A DNA stretch of 64,000 bases, from positions 68,056,783-68,120,782 of the forward strand of contig JAKCOZ010000002.1 of assembly GCA_022605955.1 (NCBI GenBank), given 5' to 3'. The stretch comes from Rallus limicola (Eukaryota; Chordata; Aves; Gruiformes; Rallidae). The stretch's first letter is position 1. Each line of letters begins with the position of its first letter. The notes under the pieces are model-generated. The model was not told the DNA's origin, searched no databases, and saw only the letters and a list, made by a program, of their open reading frames with translations. This document shows, in pieces, positions 25,701-36,143 of the stretch. A program made the position numbers and the translations under genes.

Positions 25701-28700
25701 TTTTTTTCCTAATCAGCTATCTGATCCATTTCACTTACTTGGCCAAACCCAGTCTCTCAGACTGTAGCTCCAACAGGTATTTCATGTGTGATGTACACGG
25801 ACCCAGAAGTTTCCAAGCTAATGCAAACAGAAATGGTAGGCAGTCTAAACTTGCACCTTTGTGGACCTGTGGGGCTTTACTGAATTGCCAAGGGCATAAT
25901 TAGCTGAAATAGCAGCAAGAGGACCCAAGTCTGCCTGTGCTTTCTCCATAAGCTTAGCTGTTCCTTCTACCCTGAATTTTCCCTGCCTCAAATAAAATCA
26001 TGTTCCTAATGTTGACCTAACTGCCAGGTCTGCTCTGATCACCAGCAAAAGCACTCCCCATCCCAATGGAGAGTCTAAGGACTGGCATCAATGCATTTCA
26101 ATAAGCCTGAAGACCTGTCACCACCACCATAAATACTAGGAGGATGCAGGCTCTGCCTGTACCCTCTACACGCAGCGTTTCCTGCACTGTGGTCTGGTTC
26201 AGGTTCCAGGCCTCAGTGTATTCCTTGGATTCAGGAGACCACAGACTGTGCCCAGATCTTTCCCAACAGAGCTCAGCTTTGGAGATGCTTGTCAGGCCAC
26301 AGAACACCTCTTGGAGGGGCATTCCACCACATGTTGGGAGGAGGCAAAGCTTCCTGAAAGCAGCAGTGAGGGAGGGTGGATTCTTAAAATGTTATCATTA
26401 GTGCTCCCAATTTGCTTAACCACTCAGGGGAAACTGAGTCCCTCTTTCTTCAAAAGATGTGAAATGGTGGCATTGCAGCCTGCTGTGGAGGGATCATACC
26501 CACACCCAAACTTACCTTTTCTCAGCTCTGCCTCCACTGATTTGTTGAATCAAAGCATAAATATGAAATCGCTTGGCTATGTTAAAGCTTCTGTACAATC
26601 TTTCTTCCTTCCTCTCTCCTTCATCAGAAGGAGCTGAACCCTCCTGATGCTCCAGGGCTGGTGCCACGGGGATGCTCTCTTTCAGGCTCCAGAGCCACAA
26701 AGAAGGAAAAGTAGCCTCACGATTAACCCACAGCTCATGTGGTTTATGGTCTCACACCTTCCATTTGCGTTCCACCACAAGGACTGCCAGGTTGCTGGCA
26801 GAGCATGACAGCAAGCATGACCTTGAGCATGTTACTGTCCTGCCCTGCTGGCCACATCTGCAGGGTTATTGTGTGGTGGGACCTGTGGTCTAACATCAGG
26901 ATGACATCAGATTTCTCATCATTGACTCCTCACCAAAGAAAGCCACCGTGATGGGACATTTCAGATTCACCACCTGCTTTCCAAATCCAAACAGGGTTAA
27001 GAGAGTCCCTCCTGGGACATTCTAACCTCTGTAGAGATCAGAAAGGTTTTCTCCCTGAGGGACACCTCACCACAGCCTACTCTGGGTTTGACTTTTGTGG
27101 TGTCTCCTTTCTGCTGTGGCTCCTGGAGATGCCACAGGAGCTGCAGAGCTGGCGAAGCTGTGGAGCTGGGCAGAGGGAGCCCATGGTGCCTGTACTCACA
27201 GACACAGCTCATATTATTTTTGCTTCTGGGTGGGAAGCCAGCAGTTGGTTTTAATGCCAATTTGAATGTGTCTCTCTCAGAATCTGGCTCTCTCCTTGTG
27301 TAACGCTGCAATGCTGAGATATTCTGGGACATTTTTTCTAACCATGGCAGAGATGCATTCCTGGAGACTGGAGAGAGGGTGTTTTTCAGTGCAGGGCCAC
27401 ATGTTTGAATGATTCCAGCTGGGAAACCCACTCTCTCTGGTGGTCTGATGGAGGCCAGGTTTATTGACCTTCATAAAACTGTGCCACCCACTGCAGTAAG
27501 ACCTACTCCCCCCTCCATGCCACATGCATCCCCCTTTGCACTGTGTACCCTAGTGACCTGGGACTTCACACTTGCTTCTCCAGGGTTTGGCTAGGCAGAA
27601 TGGTTTAAAGGCAAAGATGGCAGTGAGCAGAGAGGAAACGAAGGTACTGAGGAACGACAGCAGGCTTCACTCAGGCTCCAGTGGACCCTTTGAGAAATCC
27701 AGCATGGTTTTTTGAAAGCAGATTTGCTACATCCTTAATTCCAAATAATCCCTGCTGCTGAAATGGGATACAAACATCCTCTGCTGTGATCCTGCCTCTC
27801 TCCTACACTTCAAAATAATTGAGAGTTGGTACTTACACAAGGTGACTGCCTACTCCAGCTCCTCTTGTCCCCCCTTATCTCCATTCAGATGCTAATAATG
27901 GTTTAAACCAATGTTTGTGATTCACAGGCCTAAAGCAAAGCTGGGCAGGAGGTCTGTAGACAGTACAGGAGCTAGCTATTTTTAACTCTCCTTCTTTCTT
28001 AAGTCAATATTGGGATAGGCAGCAATGAAAAAAAGCCAACATACGGAGAAGGAATTTGAAGCTGGGAGAGCTTCAGAAGCCGTCAGAACAAGCAGCCCCA
28101 CAGGGCAAAGGGCAGCAGAGGGGCACTGGCAGGTGCTAAGTGGGCTGGGGAACCATTTGTCTCTCAGAAAAAAAAAGAAGGCGCTCGACTCTTCAGATAT
28201 TTACAATGGCTTCTGTCCACTCAAACTGTCTGACTACCTATATATTTTAACCTCCCATAGGCAGAGCTGCGTGCCTCTGGCTTCCCCGCTAACGGCAGAG
28301 GCTACAGCTACACTCTGGAGTGCTGTTCTGATCATCCCTCAGCTGTACAGCTGCTGATGTTTCTGGAATAAAGCATTTCCTGAAACCTTTCATCTTGACA
28401 AGTTGACTAAATCCCACTATGTTTTGGGAAAGGATAACCAGACCAGGCTTCAGAGATTCATTTAGATCACCAGAGACACTGCATCGTTCTTAATGAGAGG
28501 TTCCCAACAAAGGTTTGTAGAGGCAAGGATTTAAATAATGCCCTTTTCTTAAGGTAGTATGAAGCACATGGGGAGAAAAATAACTGAGAAGAGAAAGAGT
28601 AAGTTCGGTGATGGATAGGAATTGCAAGAATTTATTTCAATTTACTTTGGCTCTACAAATGTTTTCTCCTATCCCAAAGAGAGAGGGAAAAGAAATTCTG

Positions 28701-30027
28701 TATTCTCTTGACCATGAGGAGAGCACGTTTCTATTCCCTTTACCTATGAAAACAGAAAATAGGGATGAAGTGACCTGCTCCTACTCTATTTCTTCTTTGC
28801 AATCCTTGACTGATAGACAAACAGAGCCAGCAAAGAACACCTTTCTGATTTGGACATTTTTTGTATCCTTACTGGTATTCCTTGAAGGCTTAGCCTGTTA
28901 ACATGGGACAAAGGAAGCAAAACATGGATGGGAATTTGGGACAGGAAGGTGAAGGATTATGCCATGATTCCCTTTCTCTGAAGGAAACATCAAATAGGTA
29001 AGATCAGCAAGGAGTCCTCCCTCTAGCAAAAAGAAGGTGGACAAGGGACAATAATCCTAAACTTTTGAAGTAACAAACAAGATTTGACTCCTCCTACATC
29101 CCACCACCACTTAAAAAGAACAAAGCACATGTTCCAAGTCTGTATTCTTCATACAAAACAAGGAACCAGAGAGAGGTGCAGCTGATTCTGATTTTTCTCC
29201 TCTTTTCCTACACACCCTAAAGAAATATCTGATTAACCTGTACTGAAAATCTGGGACCACTCAAGAGAATGACATCTTGCTGGGGATGAATGTTGGACCT
29301 GGAAAAAATTGGCCATCATCTCCTCACCAGCTACAATCAAATTACAGTGAAATAGTTTCAGTTTCATGGGACTAACAAATAAAGTGATGTTGTACATAGA
29401 AACCTATGAAGGACATCTTGTCTGATTCATGGGAGCTAGAAAAAATGTCATGTAGTTTATGGGTCTTCAGGTTTCAGCATTCCTTCAGGGACTACCTTCA
29501 GATTTTGCTTCCCAGGGATACCAGGTAACCATCTGAAAATTGTTCCTTTCTTGGTGTGTTGAGTTTAGCAGTCAGATAACAAGGTTTGTACCATGAGAAA
29601 AACAACCCCACTGACAAATGAGGTATAGGTTCAGATTCATTGCAACGCCTGTGCTATGGCTAGAACAGTGAAATCCATGACTTCACCAGCAAAAGGAAGC
29701 TTGCTACCACCACAGCAGCAGTCCCATCATTTTAATGGGATTGTTTTGTTTCTTTATTATCTGGGCAATGTCCTGCAAAATGATACGTTTCTGTACATAA
29801 CATTTTGAGCACAGTTGGTTATCAAGGGTTAACTTAGTGGAACCAAAGTGAAAGTTTTAAAATACTGCTGCCATGGAGAACAAATGCCTTCAAAGTGCCT
29901 ATAGCACATGTTATTTAAAAGAGCACTGAAACAATGTTCTGGTTTGAATTATTTTTCTTCACAGTACTTCTCTAACTTTATTGCCAAAGAAAAGACTTCC
30001 AGAGCCAATTTTTAATCTTAATTATAC

Positions 30028-30105
30028 CAGATTCAATCTGGAGTATTTCCCTTGAAGTTAGAGTTACACCAGCTTTACACAAAGCAGTATCTGTCCCAGT
30101 TTCCA
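30028..30105. repeat. Possible ancient amniote repeat remnant
   Basis: It contains CTTGAAGTTAGAGTTACACC followed by AGCTTTACAC. This matches the general pattern 'TTGACTTCAATGGAGTTACACC' that I remember from archosaur introns. Family and orientation are unresolved. Confidence 0.28.
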
Positions 30106-31334
30106 CATTAGAATCTTTCTCAGAAGATAATTTAGGTTAAAAACCAGAATATCTGACTAAAACAGCCATCAGCCCAAGGATCAAAACCTACCTACATGCT
30201 GCTGTATCCCCTGTTCTTGAGCCACACCAGACCTTCCCTGTCTGGGCTAAGCCTGAGCTGCAGCTTCACATCCAGGGTTGCATTTTTCTTTCATCTCTTT
30301 TTTTCATTTCTTCCTCTTCAACCACCTTGCTCAAGCTAAGTGTGTATAGCCCAGTACTCTCAAGGACTGGCAGCAACTGACAGGCAAATAAACACGTAAC
30401 CAAAGCAGAGAGTGTTCCCTGTGAAATCAGATGAGGTTCATGCTAAAACCTGGCCATCTTGGGTGAAACATAAAGCCCAAATAATGCTTTCTAGAAGTGA
30501 CAGGAAAGAGAGGAACAATTTCCTCTGACTTTTTAGTGTGCCAGTCCTTCCTGTTGCTCAATTAAAGAAAGAAAACACATAGCTTCAGTCACTGAAGCCC
30601 TTGTGATGGCTCTAGGTGCGATTGGTACCTGCTTGATTTCTTCCATCACAGATTAGGGTTATAGGACTCACCTCAGTCCTGTCTTTGAGCACAGGAAACA
30701 CAGCGCTGCAAGAATGACAGTGTTATTTGCACCTCCAGCCAAAGCACCTCCAGCATGATCTTGGTAAAGATATTGAAAATTAATGACTGAATTCAGTGAC
30801 TAAAAAGGAATGATTCAATAAATAACCACCTCTGGAGCTTTTTGATGACTTTGTCAACACTTACACTGATTCTTGTGTTGGATTAGGAGAAGTTTTGTAT
30901 TGGAAAAAATTAGATGAAACTCATAATGTCCATTGTCTTTCCTCAAGCTCTTAGGAGGCATTGATGGCTTTCTCTCCTCTTCAACCTTGGGATGTCTGAG
31001 ACCCATGCTCAGAATATCTCCATGTCACAGAAACAGGAGAACAGTGTTTGACACTACTGTATTTTGCAGCATGAAACATACAGGGAGGAGAAGGATGCTT
31101 TTAGAAATCAAACTACAAACTATAAACCCTTGGCCATAGCTCCAGTTATTCAACAGGGATGTATTGTTGATCCCTAAGCATCTGAAGAAAACCTGTTGTG
31201 GGATGAAGCAGAAAAAGGACATCCTGTGTCTGGAGCATGGACAGTTCAGGTGGTCAGTAAATAGACATGCTGGGCCTCTCCTGAGTTTGGCACCTAGTGG
31301 TGCTTAGCCTACCTTGGCTCTTCTGTGCCCATAG

Positions 31335-31541
31335 GAGGGATGTACAATGGATGGGGCTAACCCAGGTTACATCAACATTGAGGATTATATTGACACAGAC
31401 CAGACCCATGCCCATCGTTTCAAGGGTGGCCGTGACCACTATGTCCAGGGTGGTCTCCACTCCAGCCGGCTCCCCCATGCAGAACTCAGGGCTGGGACCC
31501 CGAGTTCACAGCAGCCCAAGGGGGCAAAACTGGTACTAACA
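31335..31541 (+). other. Exon-like open segment, gene not recognised
   Basis: The segment follows a good-looking 3' splice site: a pyrimidine-rich stretch ending CTTCTGTGCCCATAG at 31,334. It stays open for exactly 69 codons to a possible donor (GTAAAT at 31,542-31,547). In that frame a methionine occurs at 31,347 followed by DGANPGYINIEDYIDTDQ, a strongly hydrophilic, acidic and aromatic stretch. If unspliced, the frame stops at 31,601. I do not recognise the protein. It lies about 4.5 kb upstream of PDGFRA exon 1 on the same strand. It may be an exon of an unannotated transcript, a decayed gene fragment, or chance. Confidence 0.25.
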
Positions 31542-33095
31542 GTAAATTCAGAACCCAAGCAGCCTGGTCTGGCTGTGTTCAGACTGGCTGTAATTCATTA
31601 ATTGATGCAGTTTGTAAGAACAAAGGCAGAGATAATGGTCTTGGGAGTTATGAACCGAAATCAAACCTTGGCTGAATCAGCAGAGGAGGTCCTTTGATTT
31701 CAGGGGGAAAACTTCTCACGGGAGGAATGGCTTTCTACTTGACTTGCACCATGCCACAATCCCCAAAACTGCCGAGCCCGGCCCACTGCAGCCCAGGGCT
31801 GTGCAATGCTGGACCCTCGGGGGTGAAGCCCTCAGAATCTCGGGGATGGGAGAACGGCTCCTTTCCACCATCCTCCCCAAACCCCGCCGATTCCTTAATT
31901 AACCGCAGCGATACCAAAGGCTGGCGGGGGGTGCGGTGCCCCGGCTCGGCTCCTCCCGCGGGCTCCGGTGCCCTCTAGTGTCTCTGCCGGCGGCGGAGGG
32001 CATCTCCGGAGGCGGCGGAGGGCATCTTTGGAGGCTCCCGCTCCGAAACCGGCTCTGCCCCCCCTCCACCCCCCCCACTTCCCACCCCGTCGGGGCGGTA
32101 GCGGGGCCGGGAGCTCCCCGCCGCGGGGACCGGGAAGCCGGGGCAACCCACTTCCCCCTTGCCTTCTGGGCTGCCTTACCTCACCCTAAACAGGGTTGAG
32201 GCTGCTGCTAGACCAGAGCGGTGTAGTTGTCCTGCCCCAGCCAAAAAGTCAGGGCGGGAGCAGAAGGAATAACAAAGCCTGTTTGTCAAAGAATAAGGCT
32301 TCCACGGCTGTTTTGGTATCTGGTAACGTCAAGAGCCAAATGCAACAATGAAAGCAAAACAGCTCGACGTTGCAGCAGCCGCGGCCTCGGTGGGAAAACG
32401 ACGGGCACAGGGAACTACCTTAGCCAACCATGCGGGGAATCAAAATAAAGGTTGGGGAGGGCAGGCTGGGACACGTTAAATTTCCTTTGTCTGGCTCCCT
32501 GCTTTCCCGGTGACACGGGATCCCTGCTATTCAGAGCCAAATCCTGTTGAACAAACAGAACGAGCGAATCTGGTGGTGTTGAAAGAGGGAAAGTAAAAAA
32601 ACCCGAAAATGCCCCAACTGGTAGGACTGTAAATACACACAGGGTGCTCCTGTGGGCAGCGTACATCTCCCACTGGGCCTGAGGGGCTTGGTGGTCCCCT
32701 GACCTGTTCCCCGTCTGTCTCAGGAAGCCCTCACCGCTGTGTTCTCCTCCCTCCGTGATAGATGCAAGCACAGATTTATAGCGACAGGCGATGAGAGGCT
32801 GCTCCACTCTCTCCCCCTCTCAGGGGTTTGAGGGGGTCTGCTCCAGGCTGGAGATATTCTTCACCATGCAAGGGGTTCTTGCTCCAGAAGGTAAAAAGGG
32901 TGAGCAGGCTGCAGATGACCCTCACACCGTGCATTGCTGCGATGTGGGTAACGATAATCAAACCCAGACCTGGCTTCCCACCGAGACAAAAGGCTGCGGC
33001 CCCACGACGGGGCTTCCCGCGGGGCCCGAGTCGGGACACCCCCTCTCAGCCGCCCCTGCGCTGCAGGATGCCTCTCGGACCCCACAATGAGCCAC

Positions 33096-33114
33096 CTATT
33101 AGGCTGCCTAATAG
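33096..33114. promoter_or_regulatory. Perfect 8-bp inverted repeat with TAAT-type cores
   Basis: CTATTAGG and CCTAATAG are exact reverse complements separated by CTG. Each arm contains an ATTAG/CTAAT core that a homeodomain protein could bind, so the site could take a dimer. It lies in the CpG-rich upstream domain. Function is inferred. Confidence 0.3.
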
Positions 33115-33884
33115 CCTTAGCCAGCCAAACGCTTCCCGGCCCACCCTTGGGAGCCAGACGCAGGAAAGGACTCATTACTTGTGGCAAATTGGGACTCCTC
33201 CCGGGTGGAGGGGATGCAAAAACCCTCCCCGTCGGTGCCCGCTGCCCGGATCCTGCTGGGGAGGGACCCCCGGGGAGAGGGGGGGCAGGTTGGGAGCATA
33301 AACAGAGGAGAGCGGCTCTAACCCGCAGTTTTGTTTAAGATGCACAGCTTCCATCTGTTGCCGCATAAACACGCGCTAGCGGGACGCCTTATGCTCCAGG
33401 GGGAGGGGAAGGGGGCTGCAGCGCTGAAAATCCCCTCCACCCCCAGCCTGTCCCTTAGCTAACCCCAAGCCCCCTGCGCCACACGGGGCGGGGGGTAGAG
33501 CTCTTGAGCCGTCCTGGAGAGTTTATTTTAACTACCACCTCCTCTGCTTGGGGCCAATCCATAGGCACCGCCGGCACTTCGGAGGGGGGTCAGCCCAGCA
33601 GCAGCTTCCCGGCCCCGGCCGTGCGGGCAGAGCCCGGCCTCGGCTGCGGGGTGTTCCGTCCCCTCCGCGCCGGGGGGGCAGCGCGGGGCCAGCGCGGCCC
33701 GGCCGGTCCTTGGCGGGGGAAAAGCCACGTCGAGGACCTTGTCAGTACTCCCCCGGAGCGGCCCCGGGCGCTGGGGCACGGCAGCCCCGGTTCCGCCGAT
33801 GTCGGCGGGCTCCCGTCCTGCAGCGCCAGGCTGGCCCGGAGGGCAGCTCTGCCAGTCTCCGAATTTGCGATTTTTGGTTTTTCG

Positions 33885-33985
33885 GTGGGTCTTGCGAGAT
33901 CCCACGTGGAAGCCGTTAGCGACCTCTCGATAATGATCATGACAAAGGCATTATTCAAATGAGGCAGGTAATTGCAAACAGAAGG
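33885..33985. promoter_or_regulatory. Candidate regulatory block inside CpG-rich domain
   Basis: A sharply different, AT-richer insert in the CG-dense domain carries a cluster of factor-like words. These are the palindrome ATGATCAT, the SOX-like ACAAAGG, the octamer-like ATTCAAAT and the homeodomain-like GGTAATTGC. No repeat or coding frame explains it. It lies about 2.1 kb upstream of PDGFRA exon 1. Confidence 0.35.
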
Positions 33986-35894
33986 CGCCTCCTTTTGCTC
34001 TTTCTCTCTTTTTTTTTTTTTTTTTTTTGCAAGAGTAACTCTCGCATTACATCCCGTTCCGACGGTTACTTCTCCAGGAATCACCTCCGCCGCCCCGCAC
34101 GTTAAACCAGATACGTTCGTGACGGTAAATCACGGACCGAGGCCCGTAGGGCCGGGGGCCATCCCTTCGGAACGGCCGGTTCTGAACCGCGCATCTTCGT
34201 GGGGCTTAAATCTGCGAGGGCCCGCGGCTCCGACCGAAGTCATGACAGGGCCTTTCCCTCCACAAATTAAGGGGTTCGGGCTGCTGGGTTCACTCCCAAG
34301 TAGAGAGCTCCAGGCTGCAGTGCTTTTTTCTTTTTCTTTTATTTTTTTCCTGGGTTGTTTTTGGGGTTTCTTTTTGCCACGTTTTTGACTCACTGGGAGC
34401 CTGTTGTTTATTCACAAACATTACGGTATCCTGTTAGCATTCCGACCAGGGGGCTGCTCCGACTCCGATGATTTCCTGGAGGAACATGTGGAAGCAATAG
34501 CGGGGTTGTGCACTCACCCGAGCCGAGGATGCACTAGCAGAGGGCGAGCGAGAGGGCCGGGAGCACCGCCGGGCACCCTGCGAGCCCAGCCAGGGGCACC
34601 TCAGCCTGAACGCTCTTTCCACGGAGTCGGTTCTCGTTTCTGCCCCCGTTCACTTCGGGGCATCTCCGCTTCAGAGGCTTAATTCTCCTTCTCTTTAGAA
34701 AGAGAAAAACCCGACGTCCGATCCTGCCGCTTTGGCTTTGAGGACAAACTTTGCTTTTGTTTAATGCTAAAAGTGAAAACGAGGTGCGGGGTGGTGGGGG
34801 TGTGTGTGGAGAAAGAGGGCCAGGCTCGGGACGGGAGGAAGCGGGAGAAGCTTCGGGTCGCAGCTCCGGGGCCGGTGCCCTCCCCAAGAGGCAGGCGGGC
34901 GGGCAGGGGCCTCCCGCCGCTCCTTTCCTGGGGCTGCACTGCCCCCTCTCCCGCGGCCGCCGCATCGCCCCGCCGGCCCCGCTCGCTTCTTCCCGCACGG
35001 AGCCTGCGGCGAAAGGGCTGCGAGGGCAGCTCCCCGGCAGCTCCCCCGGCCACCCCTTATCGCCAGCAGATAGCGACGGCCAACAAAGCAGAGATACCCG
35101 GTGCTGGCTCCCCGGCGGGGATCAAAGCTCCGTCTGGAGCGTGTTCAAACAGGACGGACTCGGACGTGCGCTGCCCTCGCCTCCGCAGGCACCTCCGGCC
35201 CTCGCCGTGCCCCCTGGCTTGGTTATTACTGGGATTTGTTTGCGTTGGGCAAAGCGAAGGCAGAGAGGAAGAGAAGAGCTTTCCCGGTCCCGTTGGAGCT
35301 GCGGGGTTTGGGGGGGCTGGCTCCTGGCGAAGGTTACCTTTCGTTGTGTCTTTCATTCATAAATGTTAGTGATTCGTCTCTCCCCCTCTCTCTCAGTGCC
35401 TCCTGCTCCCGGCTGGCTCACGGCCGTCCATCCAGATCTCTAGCCCAAGCCCAAGCTCAGGGGTGTACAAAGGACACGAGGAAGCCGCAAATTCGTTTCC
35501 AGATCAAACTCCCCATCCATAAACTCACACTGTGACCGCGGACACGGAGCCCGGCGCCCGACCCGCCGTCCTGGAGGGTCTTGAGGAGGGAAGGCTCATT
35601 CATGAAATTGGGATCACTCGGAGTTTTCATGAAAGTTTTTTGGGTTGGGTTGTTTTGTTTTGGGTTTGTTTTTTTTTTTTTTAAATTTTCTCCCCCTGCA
35701 GTGCAAAACTCTCCGCTTCCCCCTTTCCTCCCCCTCGCCCCTGCCATATGGCTAACCTCCCCCCTCCCCTGCAAGGCTGGTGAAATCTGGAGGCAGAGAC
35801 TGGCCCCCCTGCCTGCGTAAGAGCCTCCCGCCGGCGCGCCCGCCTCCGGCCGCGGGGCTGGGGGCGCCGGGAGAGCCAGGGCGGCTTTTATTCT

Positions 35895-36030
35895 GAAGGG
35901 GCCAGAGGGGGGCTTCATTTCCTGACAGCTATTTACTTAAAGCAAATGATTAGTTTTGGAAGGATGGACTATAACATTGAATCAATTACGGGACGCGGTT
36001 TGTGAGACCATTACAGTCGGATCGGGAGGG
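35895..36030 (+). promoter_or_regulatory. PDGFRA: PDGFRA proximal promoter
   Basis: A compact AT-richer block immediately precedes exon 1 inside the CpG island. It holds AAATGATTAG at 35,944-35,953 and the dyad ATTGAATCAAT at 35,976-35,986, which resembles a PBX-type homeodomain site. No standard TATA box is evident. From memory the block is strikingly similar to the mammalian PDGFRA promoter, where homeodomain (PBX/HOX) control has been described; I could not align it here. The transcription start is not determined and is probably between about 35,990 and 36,060. Confidence 0.7.
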
Positions 36031-36143
36031 AGGGCGAGCGGAGGGAGAGCGCGCGTCTGAGCGGGGAAAGTCACAAAAGACGTGGACATATTTTGGATAT
36101 TTTACAATCTGCAGGATTGGGGCTGCGGATTATAAAGGAGAAG
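36010..36143 (+). other. PDGFRA: PDGFRA exon 1, 5' UTR (start approximate)
   Basis: This is the non-coding first exon. Its 3' border is supported by a strong donor, GGAGAAG|GTAAGAG, with the intron starting at 36,144. Joined to exon 2 it gives GGAGAAG followed by TTGTTGGTAGCTATGGG, which follows the arrangement of mammalian PDGFRA mRNA as I remember it. No ATG occurs in the exon, so the first ATG of the spliced leader is the receptor start codon. The 5' end is an estimate. Confidence 0.7.

Larger units (their letters stand above)
20311..31334. other. Intergenic DNA, no gene recognised
   Basis: About 11 kb with only short chance open frames. No exon, RNA gene or intact mobile element is recognised. 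Candidate regulatory blocks (22.1 and 24.1 kb) and possible old repeat remnants (25.6 and 30.0 kb) are listed separately. Confidence 0.55.
31890..35880. promoter_or_regulatory. CpG-rich domain upstream of PDGFRA
   Basis: CG-dense blocks at about 31,890-32,160, 32,980-33,870 and 34,050-35,580 are separated by less GC-rich DNA. Many open frames on both strands cross them, but this is expected in GC-rich sequence and none resembles a known protein. A T-run lies at 34,009-34,028. The domain is continuous with the PDGFRA promoter island and probably reflects the broad unmethylated region of a developmental gene. Confidence 0.6.

Noticed and set aside
34751..35369. Overlapping frames of about 200 codons in two + frames and further frames on the - strand
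   Set aside because: They lie in a CpG-dense region where stop codons are rare. Composition is low-complexity Arg/Gly/Pro/Ala and no family is recognised.
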